Below, piece after piece: positions 13,016 to 21,161 of a stretch of DNA of 64,000 nt; within the stretch, counting starts at the first letter, position 1, and each line of letters begins with the position of its first letter. This DNA comes from Sphingomonas citri (lineage in GTDB: Bacteria; Pseudomonadota; Alphaproteobacteria; Sphingomonadales; Sphingomonadaceae), in the NCBI RefSeq assembly GCF_019429485.1, contig NZ_JAHXZN010000001.1:186001-250000 (forward strand), written 5' to 3'. The notes under the pieces were generated by a model, which was not told where the DNA came from, did not search any database, and saw nothing but the letters and a program-made list of their open reading frames with translations. Made by a program: the position numbers and the translations under genes.

Positions 13016-13504
13016 ATGGCCGACAAGCAGACCTCGCTCCAGGACCTGTTCCTCAACGCGCTGCGCAAGTCCAAGACTCCCGTCACGATGTTCCTCGTCA
13101 AGGGGGTCAAGCTCCAGGGCATCGTCACCTGGTTCGACAACTTCTCGGTGCTGCTGCGGCGCGACGGCCAGTCGCAGCTGATCTACAAGCACGCGATCTC
13201 CACCATCATGCCCGCCGGCCCGATCGACGTCGCCGGCATCGTGGGGCAGCTCGGCGAGGGCGGCAAGAAGCAGCTGTTGCAGGACATCTTCCTCTCCGCG
13301 GTGCGCAAGTCGGAGGACCCGGTCACGATGTTCCTCGTCAACGGCGTGATGCTGCAGGGTGCGATCGCGGGCTTCGACCTGTTCTGCATGCTGCTCCAGC
13401 GCGACGGCATGTCGCAGCTGGTCTACAAGCACGCCGTCTCGACGATCCAGCCGTCGCGCCCGCTCAACCTCGCCGAGGAGCAGGCCGCGGGGGAGGACGA
13501 GTGA
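13016..13504 (+). CDS. hfq: RNA chaperone Hfq, tandem two-domain form
   Basis: 162 residues, about twice the usual Hfq core, because the Sm fold occurs twice. Copy 1 spans ~7-73 and copy 2 ~88-154. Each carries QD(L/I)FL at its N-terminus, the Sm1 block PVTMFLV.GV.LQG, and the Sm2 signature YKHA(I/V)STI. The copies differ at functional positions: distal-face Lys in copy 1 (KLQG) is Met in copy 2 (MLQG), and copy 2 has an acidic ED where copy 1 has KT after the rim RKS. An active ring would be three chains rather than six. ATG 13016 follows AAGGAC; upstream codons are not conserved in character. hflX follows 10 bp downstream. The product matches small RNAs to mRNAs. Confidence 0.95.
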   Translation: MADKQTSLQDLFLNALRKSKTPVTMFLVKGVKLQGIVTWFDNFSVLLRRDGQSQLIYKHAISTIMPAGPIDVAGIVGQLGEGGKKQLLQDIFLSAVRKSEDPVTMFLVNGVMLQGAIAGFDLFCMLLQRDGMSQLVYKHAVSTIQPSRPLNLAEEQAAGEDE

Positions 13505-13514
13505 GGAAGTCCGC

Positions 13515-14807
13515 ATGAGCGGCGGCTTCGAGCGCGACCGGGACGAATTCTCGCGCGGTGCGCGGGCGGTCGTGGTCTATCCCGACCTGGGCGGCTCGTC
13601 GCGCGACGCCGAGGCGCGGCTGGAGGAGACCGCCGGGCTCGCCGAGGCGATCGGCGTGGTGGTCGCCGATCGCGTCGCGCTGCGCATCCGTACGCCGCGG
13701 GCCGCGACGCTGATCGGCGCGGGCCAGATCGAGGAGCTCGCCGCGCGTGCGCGGATGGAGGAGGCCGGGCTGGTCGTCGTCGACGGCAGCCTCACGCCGA
13801 TCCAGCAGCGCAACCTCGAGACCGCGCTCGAGACCAAGGTGATCGACCGGACCGGTCTGATCCTCGAGATCTTCGGCGAGCGCGCCGCGACCGCCGAGGG
13901 GCGGCTCCAGGTCGAGCTGGCGCACCTCGATTATCAATCGGGCCGGCTGGTGCGCAGCTGGACCCACCTCGAGCGCCAGCGCGGCGGCTTCGGCTTCCTC
14001 GGGGGCCCCGGCGAGACCCAGATCGAAGCCGACCGCCGCCTGATCCGCGACCGCATGGCGCGGCTGCGGCGCGAGCTGGAGCAGGTGACTCGCACCCGCG
14101 GGCTCCACCGCGAACGGCGCCAGCGCGCGCCCTGGCCCGTGATCGCGCTGGTCGGCTACACCAACGCGGGCAAATCGACGCTGTTCAACCGCCTCACCGG
14201 CGCGCACGTGATGGCGGAGGACCTGCTCTTCGCCACGCTCGACCCGACGCTGCGGCAGATCAGCCTGCCCGGCATCGACAAGGCGATCCTCTCCGACACG
14301 GTGGGCTTCGTCTCGGAGCTACCGACCCAGCTGGTCGCGGCGTTCCAGGCGACGCTGGAAGAGGTGGTCTCGGCCGACCTGCTGATCCACGTCCGCGACG
14401 TGGCGCATCCGGATACAGCGGCGCAGAAGGCCGACGTCGAGGGCGTGCTCGCCGATGTCGGCGTGAGCGAGACCACGCCGCGGATCGAGGCGTGGAACAA
14501 GCTCGACCTGCTCCACGGCGAGGCGCGCTCCGAACTGCTCGACGAGGCGGCGCGGCGCGACGACGTGGTGGCCTTGTCGGCGCTGAACGGGGAGGGGGTC
14601 GACGAGCTGATCCGGCACGTCGCCGACCTGCTGACCCAGGGCCACCAGCGCTATGCCATCGCGCTCGACGCGGGTGACGGCGCGGGGGCGGCCTGGCTCC
14701 ACGCCAACGGCGAGGTGCTCGACCAGCAGGTCGAGGGCGACCGCGTGCGCTACGAGGTGCGCATGGCGCCCGCGGTACACGAGCGCTTCCTGTCGCGGCA
14801 GGGGTGA
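13515..14807 (+). CDS. hflX: GTPase HflX
   Basis: 430-residue ribosome-associated GTPase that rescues or splits stalled ribosomes under stress. The N-terminal HflX domain contains the conserved glycine-rich QRGGFGFLGGPGETQIE stretch. The G domain has G1 GYTNAGKST, G3 DTVGF, and G4 as NKLD. The start ATG 13515 follows GAGGAAG by 5 bases and lies 10 bp after hfq, reproducing the hfq-hflX pair seen widely in proteobacteria. It is convergent with mazG, with element C2 between them. Confidence 0.96.
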   Translation: MSGGFERDRDEFSRGARAVVVYPDLGGSSRDAEARLEETAGLAEAIGVVVADRVALRIRTPRAATLIGAGQIEELAARARMEEAGLVVVDGSLTPIQQRNLETALETKVIDRTGLILEIFGERAATAEGRLQVELAHLDYQSGRLVRSWTHLERQRGGFGFLGGPGETQIEADRRLIRDRMARLRRELEQVTRTRGLHRERRQRAPWPVIALVGYTNAGKSTLFNRLTGAHVMAEDLLFATLDPTLRQISLPGIDKAILSDTVGFVSELPTQLVAAFQATLEEVVSADLLIHVRDVAHPDTAAQKADVEGVLADVGVSETTPRIEAWNKLDLLHGEARSELLDEAARRDDVVALSALNGEGVDELIRHVADLLTQGHQRYAIALDAGDGAGAAWLHANGEVLDQQVEGDRVRYEVRMAPAVHERFLSRQG

Positions 14808-14827
14808 GGAGAGCGTTGCGCGACGGT

Positions 14828-14950
14828 GCTTCGAGACGGCACTTCGACGAGCTCAGTGCCTCCTCAGCACGAACGGCGCGTCGTGAAACGAGCGAGTGCC
14901 TCCGTTAGCGCTGAGGAGAGGCTGAGCCTGCCGAAGCCTCGTCTCGAAGC
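14828..14950. repeat. intergenic palindromic element, family C copy 2 (arm order swapped)
   Basis: Arms 14828-14875 and 14903-14950 are inverted copies of the same ~48-nt unit as in copy 1 upstream of hfq. Here GCTTCGAGAC is outermost and GAACG innermost, the reverse of copy 1. It sits between the convergent ends of hflX and mazG, where it could serve as a bidirectional terminator. Confidence 0.8.
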
Positions 14951-14962
14951 GTTGTCGGCCTC

Positions 14963-15721
14963 TTACCCCGCCTTCACCCGCTGCCATAGCGCCTCTTTCT
15001 CCTCCAGCGGCAGCGCCGCGAAGCCGGCGCCGCCAGCCGCCTCGATCGCGCGGAAGCGGCGCTCGAACTTGGCGTTGGCCGCGCGCAGCGCCTGCTCCGG
15101 ATCGACCCCGAGGTGCCGCGCCCAATTCACCACCGCGAACAGCAGGTCGCCGATCTCCTCGACGCGCTCGGCCTGATCGCGCGCCTCCTCTACCTCGATC
15201 AGTTCCTCGTCGACCTTGGCACGCGATCCGCTCGCGTCGGGCCAGTCGAAGCCGGTGCGCGCCGCCCGCTTCTGCAACTTCTCCGCGCGAACCAGCGCGG
15301 GCAGCGCCACCGCGACGCCGTCGAGTGCCCCGGCCGCGCCCTTGTCGGCGCGCTCGGCCGCCTTGACCTCCTCCCAGAGGTGGTGGCCGCCCTCGGCCAG
15401 GTCGCCGAAGATATGCGGGTGGCGGCGCTCCATCTTGTCGCTGATCGCGGCGGCGACATCGGACAGGGCGAAGGCGCCTTCCTCCTCCGCGATGCGGCTG
15501 TGAAAGACAACTTGCAGCAGCAAGTCGCCGAGTTCGTCGCGCAGCTCGTCGATCGCACCGCGCTCGATCGCGTCGGCGACCTCATAGGCCTCCTCGATCG
15601 TGTAGGGCGCTATCGACGCGAAGGTCTGCGCCCGGTCCCACTCGCAGCCGCCCGGGCCGCGCAGACGCGCCATGATCGCCGCCAGCCGATCGATCTCGGC
15701 GCTCGTTCGCTGCTCGCTCAT
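14963..15721 (-). CDS. mazG: nucleoside triphosphate pyrophosphohydrolase MazG
   Basis: 252 residues of tandem MazG type, hydrolysing (d)NTPs to monophosphates and pyrophosphate. The N-terminal domain has the LRGPGGCEWDRAQTF entry and the metal-binding EEAYE ... DELRDELGDLLLQVVFH motif. The second domain shows DEELIEVEEA and VEEIGDLLFAVVN. The length is typical. Likely roles are house-cleaning of nucleotides and damping of stringent signals; both follow from the family. It is monocistronic as far as the sequence shows. Confidence 0.95.
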   Translation of the reverse strand: MSEQRTSAEIDRLAAIMARLRGPGGCEWDRAQTFASIAPYTIEEAYEVADAIERGAIDELRDELGDLLLQVVFHSRIAEEEGAFALSDVAAAISDKMERRHPHIFGDLAEGGHHLWEEVKAAERADKGAAGALDGVAVALPALVRAEKLQKRAARTGFDWPDASGSRAKVDEELIEVEEARDQAERVEEIGDLLFAVVNWARHLGVDPEQALRAANAKFERRFRAIEAAGGAGFAALPLEEKEALWQRVKAG

Positions 15722-15759
15722 GCCGCCGCGCTAGCAGCCGACGACGCGCGCGGCCAGCG

Positions 15760-16224
15760 TCAGCGCGGCGGGCGGTCGGCGGCGTCGTTGACCTCGATCC
15801 AATAGCCGTCCGGGTCCTGGGTGAAGATCTGGCGGACACCGTCGGTGCGCGTGCGCTTGATCTCGCCCACCTTGCCGGCATAGTCGGTCCAGGTTCGGCC
15901 GGTCTTCTTTAGGTAGGCGATCACGGGATCGAGGTCCCTCACCGTCAGCGCGAAGTGGATGATGCGTGGGGGCGGGGTGAACGGCACCTTGATCGCCTGG
16001 ATATGCAGCTCGACGCCGTTGCCCAGCCGCAGCCAGCGCGGACCGCCCGGCGCGGCGTCGAGCGCCGCGGGGATCTCGCTCAGTCCGAACGCCTCCTTGT
16101 AATAAGCAACGCTGCGCGCCTGATCGGTGACGTTGATCGCGACATGGTTCATCGTCGCCTGTGCCATCGCCGCGACCGGCACCAGCCCAGCCATCAAGAC
16201 GAGCGCTGCCAAGAAAAACCGCAT
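15760..16224 (-). CDS. exported VOC (glyoxalase-fold) protein
   Basis: 154 residues from ATG 16224. A Sec signal peptide (hydrophobic core LAALVLMAGLVPVAAMA, cleavage near AMA-QA) is followed by one vicinal-oxygen-chelate domain beginning MNHVAINVTDQARSVAYYKEAFGL and ending with the typical DPDGYWIEV glutamate strand. Metal ligands His and Glu are in place. The substrate is unknown; export to the periplasm is unusual for glyoxalase-fold proteins but is seen in sphingomonads. It lies 59 bp downstream of the M20 peptidase gene and is likely co-transcribed with it. Confidence 0.85.
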   Translation of the reverse strand: MRFFLAALVLMAGLVPVAAMAQATMNHVAINVTDQARSVAYYKEAFGLSEIPAALDAAPGGPRWLRLGNGVELHIQAIKVPFTPPPRIIHFALTVRDLDPVIAYLKKTGRTWTDYAGKVGEIKRTRTDGVRQIFTQDPDGYWIEVNDAADRPPR

Positions 16225-16283
16225 TATCCTCTCCACGTCGGTCCTGATATCGAGCTCCCGCGGCGCAGGAGCCCGCGACCCAC

Positions 16284-17618
16284 TCAGCCCGGGCTCGGCT
16301 GGCCCGGCTTGAGCAGCTCGAGCACCGCCGCGGTCATCGCGGTGGCGCCAGTGGTCACCACCGCGCGCGGGTCGACCTTGAACAAGGGCGAGTGATGCGA
16401 CGGCACCGGCGGCCCGCCGTTGGCCGCGGCGTCGAACGCCGCCTGCTGGGTGCCGCCGACCGCGAAATAATAGCCCTTCACGCCGAGCTCGGGCTGGACG
16501 AAGGCAGCGAAATCCTCCGCGCCCATGCCCTTCTGCTGGAACGGGATCACCTTCTCCGCACCCAGCGTCGTCGCCATCACGCCGTTGAGCCGGCGCGCCA
16601 GTGCGGCGTCGTTGATCGTGGTCGGCGTGCCCTCGATCACCTTGACCACCGGCATTTTGTCTGCGGGCATGCCGTTGAGCTCGCCGATCCCGCGTGCGAC
16701 CCGCTCGATACCGACGAGCAGCTGCTTGCGCGTCGCCTCGTCGTTGGCTCGGACGGTAACCTGCAGCTTGGCCTCGTCCGAGATGATGTTGTGCTTGAGC
16801 CCGGCGTGGAAGCTGCCGACGGTGATCACGCCGGGGCGGAGCGGCTGGCGCTCGCGGCTGATCAGCCCCTGCAAGGCAATGACGAGCTGGCTCGCCATAT
16901 AGACCGGGTCCTTGCCGGTGTGTGGGCTCGCGCCGTGCGCGCCGATCCCGGGAACGGTGATGTCGACGCTGTCGGACGAGCTGTACTGGATGTCCTCGGA
17001 CGCCGAGACGGTGCCGGCCAGCCCTTCCGAGTTGGAGTGATAGGCTAGCGCGTACTGCGGCTTGGGGAAGCGCGTGTAGAGCCCGTCGCGCAGCATCGCC
17101 GCGGCGCCGCCGACACGCTCCTCGGCGGGCTGGACGATGAAGACGACTGTGCCCGCCCAGCGGTCTTTGAGCGCGGCGAGCCGGCGCGCGGTGGCGAGCA
17201 GGCCGACGATATGCGTGTCGTGCCCGCAGGCGTGCATCACCGGCGCCTCGACACCGTCGACGCCGACCTGGCGCGCCTTGCTCGCGTTCGGCAGCCCCGA
17301 CTTCTCCTCGACCGGCAGCCCGTCCATGTCGGCGCGGACCAGCACGACCGGCCCCGTGCCGTTGCGCAGCACGCCGACCACGCCGGTGCCGCCGACCTTG
17401 TCGGTCACCTGCATCCCCGCGACCGCGCGCAGCGCCGCCGCCATCTTGGCCGCGGTGCGCACCTCCTTGAACGAGAGCTCGGGGTTGCGATGGAAGTCGT
17501 CCCACATCGCGCCGAGTGTCTTGTCATAGTCGGCGCCGATCGCCGCGGCATAATCCGGTGCGGCGAGCGCGGGCGTGGCGACGAGCGACAGCGCGGTCGC
17601 GGCGAGCAGGTAGCGCAT
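16284..17618 (-). CDS. exported M20-family amidohydrolase / peptidase
   Basis: 444 residues from ATG 17618, with a clear signal peptide (LLAATALSLVATPALAAP). The M20D amidohydrolase layout is complete: metal-site ADMDGLPVEE, HACGHDTH with two potential ligands, PAEE with the catalytic glutamates, and the later G.HGASPH lid-domain histidines. The distal MGAEDFAAF motif is also there. Relatives hydrolyse N-acyl or amidated amino acids such as hippurate; the exact substrate cannot be read from sequence. Export suggests scavenging of amino-acid conjugates in the periplasm. Confidence 0.9.
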   Translation of the reverse strand: MRYLLAATALSLVATPALAAPDYAAAIGADYDKTLGAMWDDFHRNPELSFKEVRTAAKMAAALRAVAGMQVTDKVGGTGVVGVLRNGTGPVVLVRADMDGLPVEEKSGLPNASKARQVGVDGVEAPVMHACGHDTHIVGLLATARRLAALKDRWAGTVVFIVQPAEERVGGAAAMLRDGLYTRFPKPQYALAYHSNSEGLAGTVSASEDIQYSSSDSVDITVPGIGAHGASPHTGKDPVYMASQLVIALQGLISRERQPLRPGVITVGSFHAGLKHNIISDEAKLQVTVRANDEATRKQLLVGIERVARGIGELNGMPADKMPVVKVIEGTPTTINDAALARRLNGVMATTLGAEKVIPFQQKGMGAEDFAAFVQPELGVKGYYFAVGGTQQAAFDAAANGGPPVPSHHSPLFKVDPRAVVTTGATAMTAAVLELLKPGQPSPG

Positions 17619-17673
17619 GTGATTTCCCCTTTGGCGCCCAGCGTAGCGGCAGCGCGATGCGACGCAACGTCGC

Positions 17674-18567
17674 TCAGTGCTTGACCGGTCGCGGCGAGAG
17701 CCAGCCGCCGTCGGCGAGCCAGTCGTACAGCCGATCGGGCCAGTGCAGGATCGAGAGTCGCTCGGACTCGTCGAGATTGAAGGCGTGGCCGCTGTCGGCA
17801 TACATGTGCAGCTCGGCCGAGACGCCGGCGCGGCGCAGTTGCTCGTACAGGGTGACGGTGGGCGCGGCGCAGCAGTCGTCGCGGCTGCCGGCGACGAGGA
17901 AGGCCGGCGGCGCGGTCGCGATCGCCGGCGCCGGCACGCCGCGCGGACCAGGAAAGACGAGCACCTGGAAGTCGGGTCGGGCGGAGAGCGAGTCGATCGC
18001 GTCGGTGCGCGGTCGCCCGATCGGCTCGGGATGGTCGGCGACCTGGGTGACGAGCTCGCCGCCCGCGGAAAAGCCCATCGCGCCGACCCGCGCAGGGTCG
18101 ATGCCGTATTCGGCGGCGTGCGCGCGCACCCAGCGGATCGCGCGGCGGGCGTCGTCGGCGGCGTCGCGCTCGACCGTGTAGGTTGAGCCGGGCTCGTTCG
18201 CGAGCCGGTACTTCAGCACGAAGGAGGTGATGCCGGCGCGGTTGAGCGCGGTCGCCACCTTGGTGCCCTCGTTGGTCCAGACCAGCAGCTTGTGACCCCC
18301 GCCTGGCAGGATCACGATCGCGGCGCCGTTGCGCTTGGCGGCGGGGGCGGGGAAGGGGATCAGCGACGGGTCATGGATGTTGCGGACCCAATAGTCGCGC
18401 GCGACCTCGGCCTCGGCGCGGCGGCGCCTGACGCCCGGCGCGCCGTTCGGCCACAGCGGGATCCGGTCATAATGCGGCGGCCGCTCAGGTGCCGGATCCT
18501 GCGATGCCGCCGGCACGGCGATCAGCGACGCGAGGAGGAGCGCGAGGCCGGATCGTCTCAGCTGCAC
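17674..18567 (-). CDS. exported alpha/beta-hydrolase (BD-FAE / acetylxylan-esterase-like)
   Basis: 297 residues starting at GTG 18567, with a signal peptide (GLALLLASLIAVPAASQ). The alpha/beta-hydrolase fold shows the oxyanion region VILPGGGHK, the nucleophile elbow GFSAGGE (serine), and the late catalytic Asp/His region ending DSGHAFN. This pattern resembles the endo-xylanase-associated esterases that deacetylate plant polysaccharides. It overlaps the 3' end of the small exported protein by 10 bp. Together with the nearby GH130 gene it hints at plant-glycan use, which is inference. Confidence 0.85.
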   Translation of the reverse strand: MQLRRSGLALLLASLIAVPAASQDPAPERPPHYDRIPLWPNGAPGVRRRRAEAEVARDYWVRNIHDPSLIPFPAPAAKRNGAAIVILPGGGHKLLVWTNEGTKVATALNRAGITSFVLKYRLANEPGSTYTVERDAADDARRAIRWVRAHAAEYGIDPARVGAMGFSAGGELVTQVADHPEPIGRPRTDAIDSLSARPDFQVLVFPGPRGVPAPAIATAPPAFLVAGSRDDCCAAPTVTLYEQLRRAGVSAELHMYADSGHAFNLDESERLSILHWPDRLYDWLADGGWLSPRPVKH

Positions 18568-18851
18568 AAGGCACCCCCGTTGGCGCGGTCACGACATGAG
18601 TCACTTATGGACTGCTGCCGCAGATTCTCGCGCTCGCGCTCCCACTCCCACTTTGTCTTGCACGTGCGATAACCGGCGACCAGCGAGCCGGTCCGAACGA
18701 ACCGCTTGCAAATCATCTTGTCGCGCGCGTCGGCGGCGCGCTCCGGCGCGTCCGCGGTCTTCGTCTGGCGCGCCTGCACCGCCGCTCCACTAACACTCGC
18801 GAATATGAAGAGGAGGCCGCCGAACAGCGTGCTTCCGTCGCCCACCCGCAT
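18558..18851 (-). CDS. small exported cysteine-containing hypothetical protein
   Basis: 97 residues from ATG 18851, which follows a GGGGGAAAA ribosome site; a TTG 21 bp upstream is the alternative. A signal peptide (LFGGLLFIFASVSGAAVQA) is followed by a charged linker and a conserved-looking core: KMICKRFVRTGSLVAGYRTC, then KTKWEWERER, ending DSCRDRANGG. Two Cys pairs may be oxidised in the periplasm. This pattern recurs in sphingomonad proteins of unknown function in my recollection. It overlaps the esterase gene and is probably in one transcript with it. Confidence 0.75.
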   Translation of the reverse strand: MRVGDGSTLFGGLLFIFASVSGAAVQARQTKTADAPERAADARDKMICKRFVRTGSLVAGYRTCKTKWEWERERENLRQQSISDSCRDRANGGALCS

Positions 18852-18911
18852 CGCTTTTCCCCCAGGAAACAAACCCTAGTGAAGCATAGCGATGAGGCAG
18901 GGGCAATGTTC

Positions 18912-20204
18912 TCAGCGCATCACGCTCAGCAGATCATCGACGCTGCCGGTGGCGAACGCGGTATGTTCGTCGCCGATCGCGTAGGGCAACAGGATGCGGC
19001 GGCGATGCAGCAGCGCGCCGCAGCTATAGGTCACGTTCGGCACATAACCGCCACGCTGCTCGGCGCTGGGGAAAAGCAGCGGGGAAGGGGTGCGCGCCAG
19101 CACCTTCCTAGGATCGTCACGGTCGAGCAGGCAGGCACCGACGCAATAGCCGCGCACGAGCCCGACGCCGTGCGTGAACACCAGCCAGCCCTCGTCGATC
19201 TCGATCGGCGAGCCGCAATTGCCGATCTGGACGAACTCCCACGGATATTTCGGTCGCATGATGATATCGCCGCGCTCCCAATGATGCAGGTCGAGGGAGC
19301 GGAGCAGCCAAATATTCTCATTGTCCTGGCGGCCGAGCATCACGAAGTCGTCGCCGATCCGCCGCGGGAATAAGGCCATACCCTTGTAGCCCGCCATCGC
19401 GCCGGTGAGCGGGCGCATCTCATAGGTGCGCACGTCGATGCCGCGCAGCAGCTCGGCGCGGGCGACGCGGCCGTCGAACGCGGTGTAGGTGCCGATGACG
19501 CTCTGCGTACCGTCATGGTCAGTGAAGCGAACCAGCCGAAGGTCCTCGACGCCGTTGCGCTGGCTCGGCAGGATCGGGAAGATGACCGTCTCCGAGATGT
19601 CCTCGCTGTCGTCGGATCGCAGTCGGACCCAGCCCGCGTCGTCGTCGCGCTCGATGCGCGGCGGCACGCCCTGAGCGCTCGGCGGGTCGACGGTGAGCTG
19701 GGTGCCGCCGTCCCAGCTGCCCGAGCGGAAGGTCACCGAGGAGATATGCCCCTCGCCGACGCCGCGCAGCGAGAGCAGGAAGGAGAGGCGGTCGTCGTTC
19801 GGATCCTGGTCGGGAACCGCGACGATCGAGGGGTTGAAGAGCGCCGCGCTCTCGAAAGCATATTCCTGGCTGAAATAGGCGCCGACGAGCAGCCGATCGC
19901 ACTCCGCCGTGACCTCGATCCCGATCGCCTCGCGCACCTCGTCGAAGCGGCGAAGGAAGACCTGGTCGACGCGCCGGTGGCGCGGCCGCATCGCCTCGTG
20001 CAGCAGCCGCAGCATGCGTTGGCGCATCGGTTCGTCCAGCGCCATCAGCCGCGCCGCTACCGCGCCGGCGCGGCTCGGCTTGCCCGCGGAAAACGCCTCC
20101 GGATAGTCGAAGCTGAACGGCCGGATCACGGTGCGAGCGGGATCGGGCTTGAGCTCGAGGTCGAGCGTGGTGAAGACCGAGGCGGCGTCCATGTCAGCCC
20201 TCAT
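18912..20204 (-). CDS. glycoside hydrolase family 130 protein (mannoside phosphorylase-like)
   Basis: 430 residues with a five-bladed propeller-like GH130 pattern. FNPSIVAVPDQD, SVTFRSGSW, the ETVIFPILPSQRNGVEDLRLVRF stretch with the probable catalytic-site acid, and WEFVQIGNCGSPIEIDEGWLVFTHGVG match the family of beta-1,4- and beta-1,2-mannoside phosphorylases and mannosidases. No signal peptide is present, so the protein is cytoplasmic. GH130 genes often sit beside glycosyltransferases, but none is here. The first ~90 residues are a family-variable N-terminal extension. Substrate specificity cannot be assigned. Confidence 0.88.
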   Translation of the reverse strand: MRADMDAASVFTTLDLELKPDPARTVIRPFSFDYPEAFSAGKPSRAGAVAARLMALDEPMRQRMLRLLHEAMRPRHRRVDQVFLRRFDEVREAIGIEVTAECDRLLVGAYFSQEYAFESAALFNPSIVAVPDQDPNDDRLSFLLSLRGVGEGHISSVTFRSGSWDGGTQLTVDPPSAQGVPPRIERDDDAGWVRLRSDDSEDISETVIFPILPSQRNGVEDLRLVRFTDHDGTQSVIGTYTAFDGRVARAELLRGIDVRTYEMRPLTGAMAGYKGMALFPRRIGDDFVMLGRQDNENIWLLRSLDLHHWERGDIIMRPKYPWEFVQIGNCGSPIEIDEGWLVFTHGVGLVRGYCVGACLLDRDDPRKVLARTPSPLLFPSAEQRGGYVPNVTYSCGALLHRRRILLPYAIGDEHTAFATGSVDDLLSVMR

Positions 20205-20277
20205 GATGGTTGCGCAGCCGATAGCGCGCGGGGCGACGCTAATATCCGTTAGGAAAGGTTGCCGACATCCGACGCGC

Positions 20278-20290
20278 CAGAGTCAGCCCC
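20278..20290 (+). repeat. 13-bp direct repeat, left island edge
   Basis: CAGAGTCAGCCCC occurs here and again at 28425-28437 in the same orientation, 8.1 kb away, bracketing the accessory island. It could be a target duplication, or the end of an insertion-sequence family. Confidence 0.6.
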
Positions 20291-20295
20291 TGTTG

Positions 20296-20315
20296 CCGCC
20301 ATTTAGAAAAGGCAC
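20296..20315 (+). repeat. 20-bp inverted repeat, left copy
   Basis: CCGCCATTTAGAAAAGGCAC is the inverted copy, 19 of 20 bases, of 28373-28392. Each copy lies just beside (inside) one copy of the 13-bp direct repeat. Confidence 0.65.
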
Positions 20316-20518
20316 ATTCTCCGCCAGATAGAAACGACACCTCGTGGCAGCGGGGGCAGCGTGGAGCTCCCCAAGCAGCGCAGCGCTGCCTCCGCTGAGG
20401 CGGTCACCTCTCGAGTGTTGCGCCCTTGGACCCGCTGCTCCAGCAGCGGGCTCGGTCACGCCGGTGAGAACCGGTTGCGCAAAGGGCAGCCAGACAGGTC
20501 GGAAAACCTTCTGTTTGC

Positions 20519-20546
20519 GGTGTCACAACCGTTCGGTTGTGACACC
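20519..20546. repeat. perfect 13-bp-arm palindrome
   Basis: Arms GGTGTCACAACCG and CGGTTGTGACACC are separated by TT. An imperfect relative occurs at 24297-24322. It may be a hairpin terminator for the DUF3147 operon (transcribed leftwards) or a mobile palindromic unit. Confidence 0.8.
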
Positions 20547-20613
20547 TCATTGTGCTCCGCGGGCGCCGATGGCTAAAGCGGGCAGCCGGAAACGTTGCAC
20601 CTGTCAATTATCG

Positions 20614-20964
20614 TCACAGCCTGAGGCCGAACCTAGGTCCGACGAATGTCATCGTGGAATAGAGTAGGATCGTCAGCAGGCACGCCAATCCCAGCGCCAG
20701 CCAGAAAGACAGGCCCTGCCGGAGCAGAACGGGAATGACGAGAAACATCGGTAGCGATGGCAGGACGTACCAGAACGTCGCCGCAGAGTGCGCAGCCATG
20801 TTCTCCGCGTCCGGCTTCGCGTTCCACAGCCAGATCATGCTCAGCACCGACACAAGGGGAAGTGACGCGATCAGCGCCCCGAAACCGGGATAGCGTTTCG
20901 CCAGCTCCGAGGCGACGGCGATGAGCACCCCGGAGATCGCTGCCTTGATGGCCAGATAGATCAT
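20614..20964 (-). CDS. DUF3147-like small membrane protein
   Basis: 116 residues with four predicted membrane helices. The opening MIYLAIKAAISGVLIA and the GALIASLPLVSVLSMIWLW block fit the DUF3147 family of unknown function. Last gene of the dmeR-dmeF-DUF1289-DUF3147 operon, overlapping the DUF1289 gene by 4 bp. A role in metal export is possible only by association. Confidence 0.85.
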   Translation of the reverse strand: MIYLAIKAAISGVLIAVASELAKRYPGFGALIASLPLVSVLSMIWLWNAKPDAENMAAHSAATFWYVLPSLPMFLVIPVLLRQGLSFWLALGLACLLTILLYSTMTFVGPRFGLRL

Positions 20965-21158
20965 GATTTGCTCGCCCGAGCCGGCGCGTCCGTCTGCGCC
21001 AGTTTCGTAAGTCGGCGAGGCAAATCATCCAGCACCCGGCGCGCTTCACCAGGTCGCAAGTTGCGCCAGCGCCGCACTTCCTCACGCGAGCGACCGCACC
21101 CCTGGCACCAGCCACTACGACCATCGAAGCCGCATAGCTCGACGCACGGCGATTTCAT
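20961..21158 (-). CDS. DUF1289 zinc-ribbon-like small protein
   Basis: 65 residues with the DUF1289 pattern: C-x3-C near the N-terminus (SPCVELC), then WCQGCGRS giving a second cysteine pair, followed by W(R/.)NL and an Arg-rich tail. Four cysteines are positioned to bind a metal such as zinc or iron-sulfur. It starts 3 bp after dmeF and overlaps DUF3147 (ATGA). Cytoplasmic; function unknown. Confidence 0.87.
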   Translation of the reverse strand: MKSPCVELCGFDGRSGWCQGCGRSREEVRRWRNLRPGEARRVLDDLPRRLTKLAQTDAPARASKS

Positions 21159-21161
21159 GGT

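Larger units (their letters stand above)
20205..20613. other. 409-bp intergenic space at the left edge of the accessory island
   Basis: No credible gene is present. The space contains the 13-bp direct-repeat copy at 20278-20290, the left copy of the 20-bp inverted repeat at 20296-20315, a related iteron-like stretch (ACATTCTCCGCC, ~20314-20325), and the perfect palindrome at 20519-20546. Base composition falls relative to the flanking chromosome from about 20250 rightwards. Confidence 0.7.
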
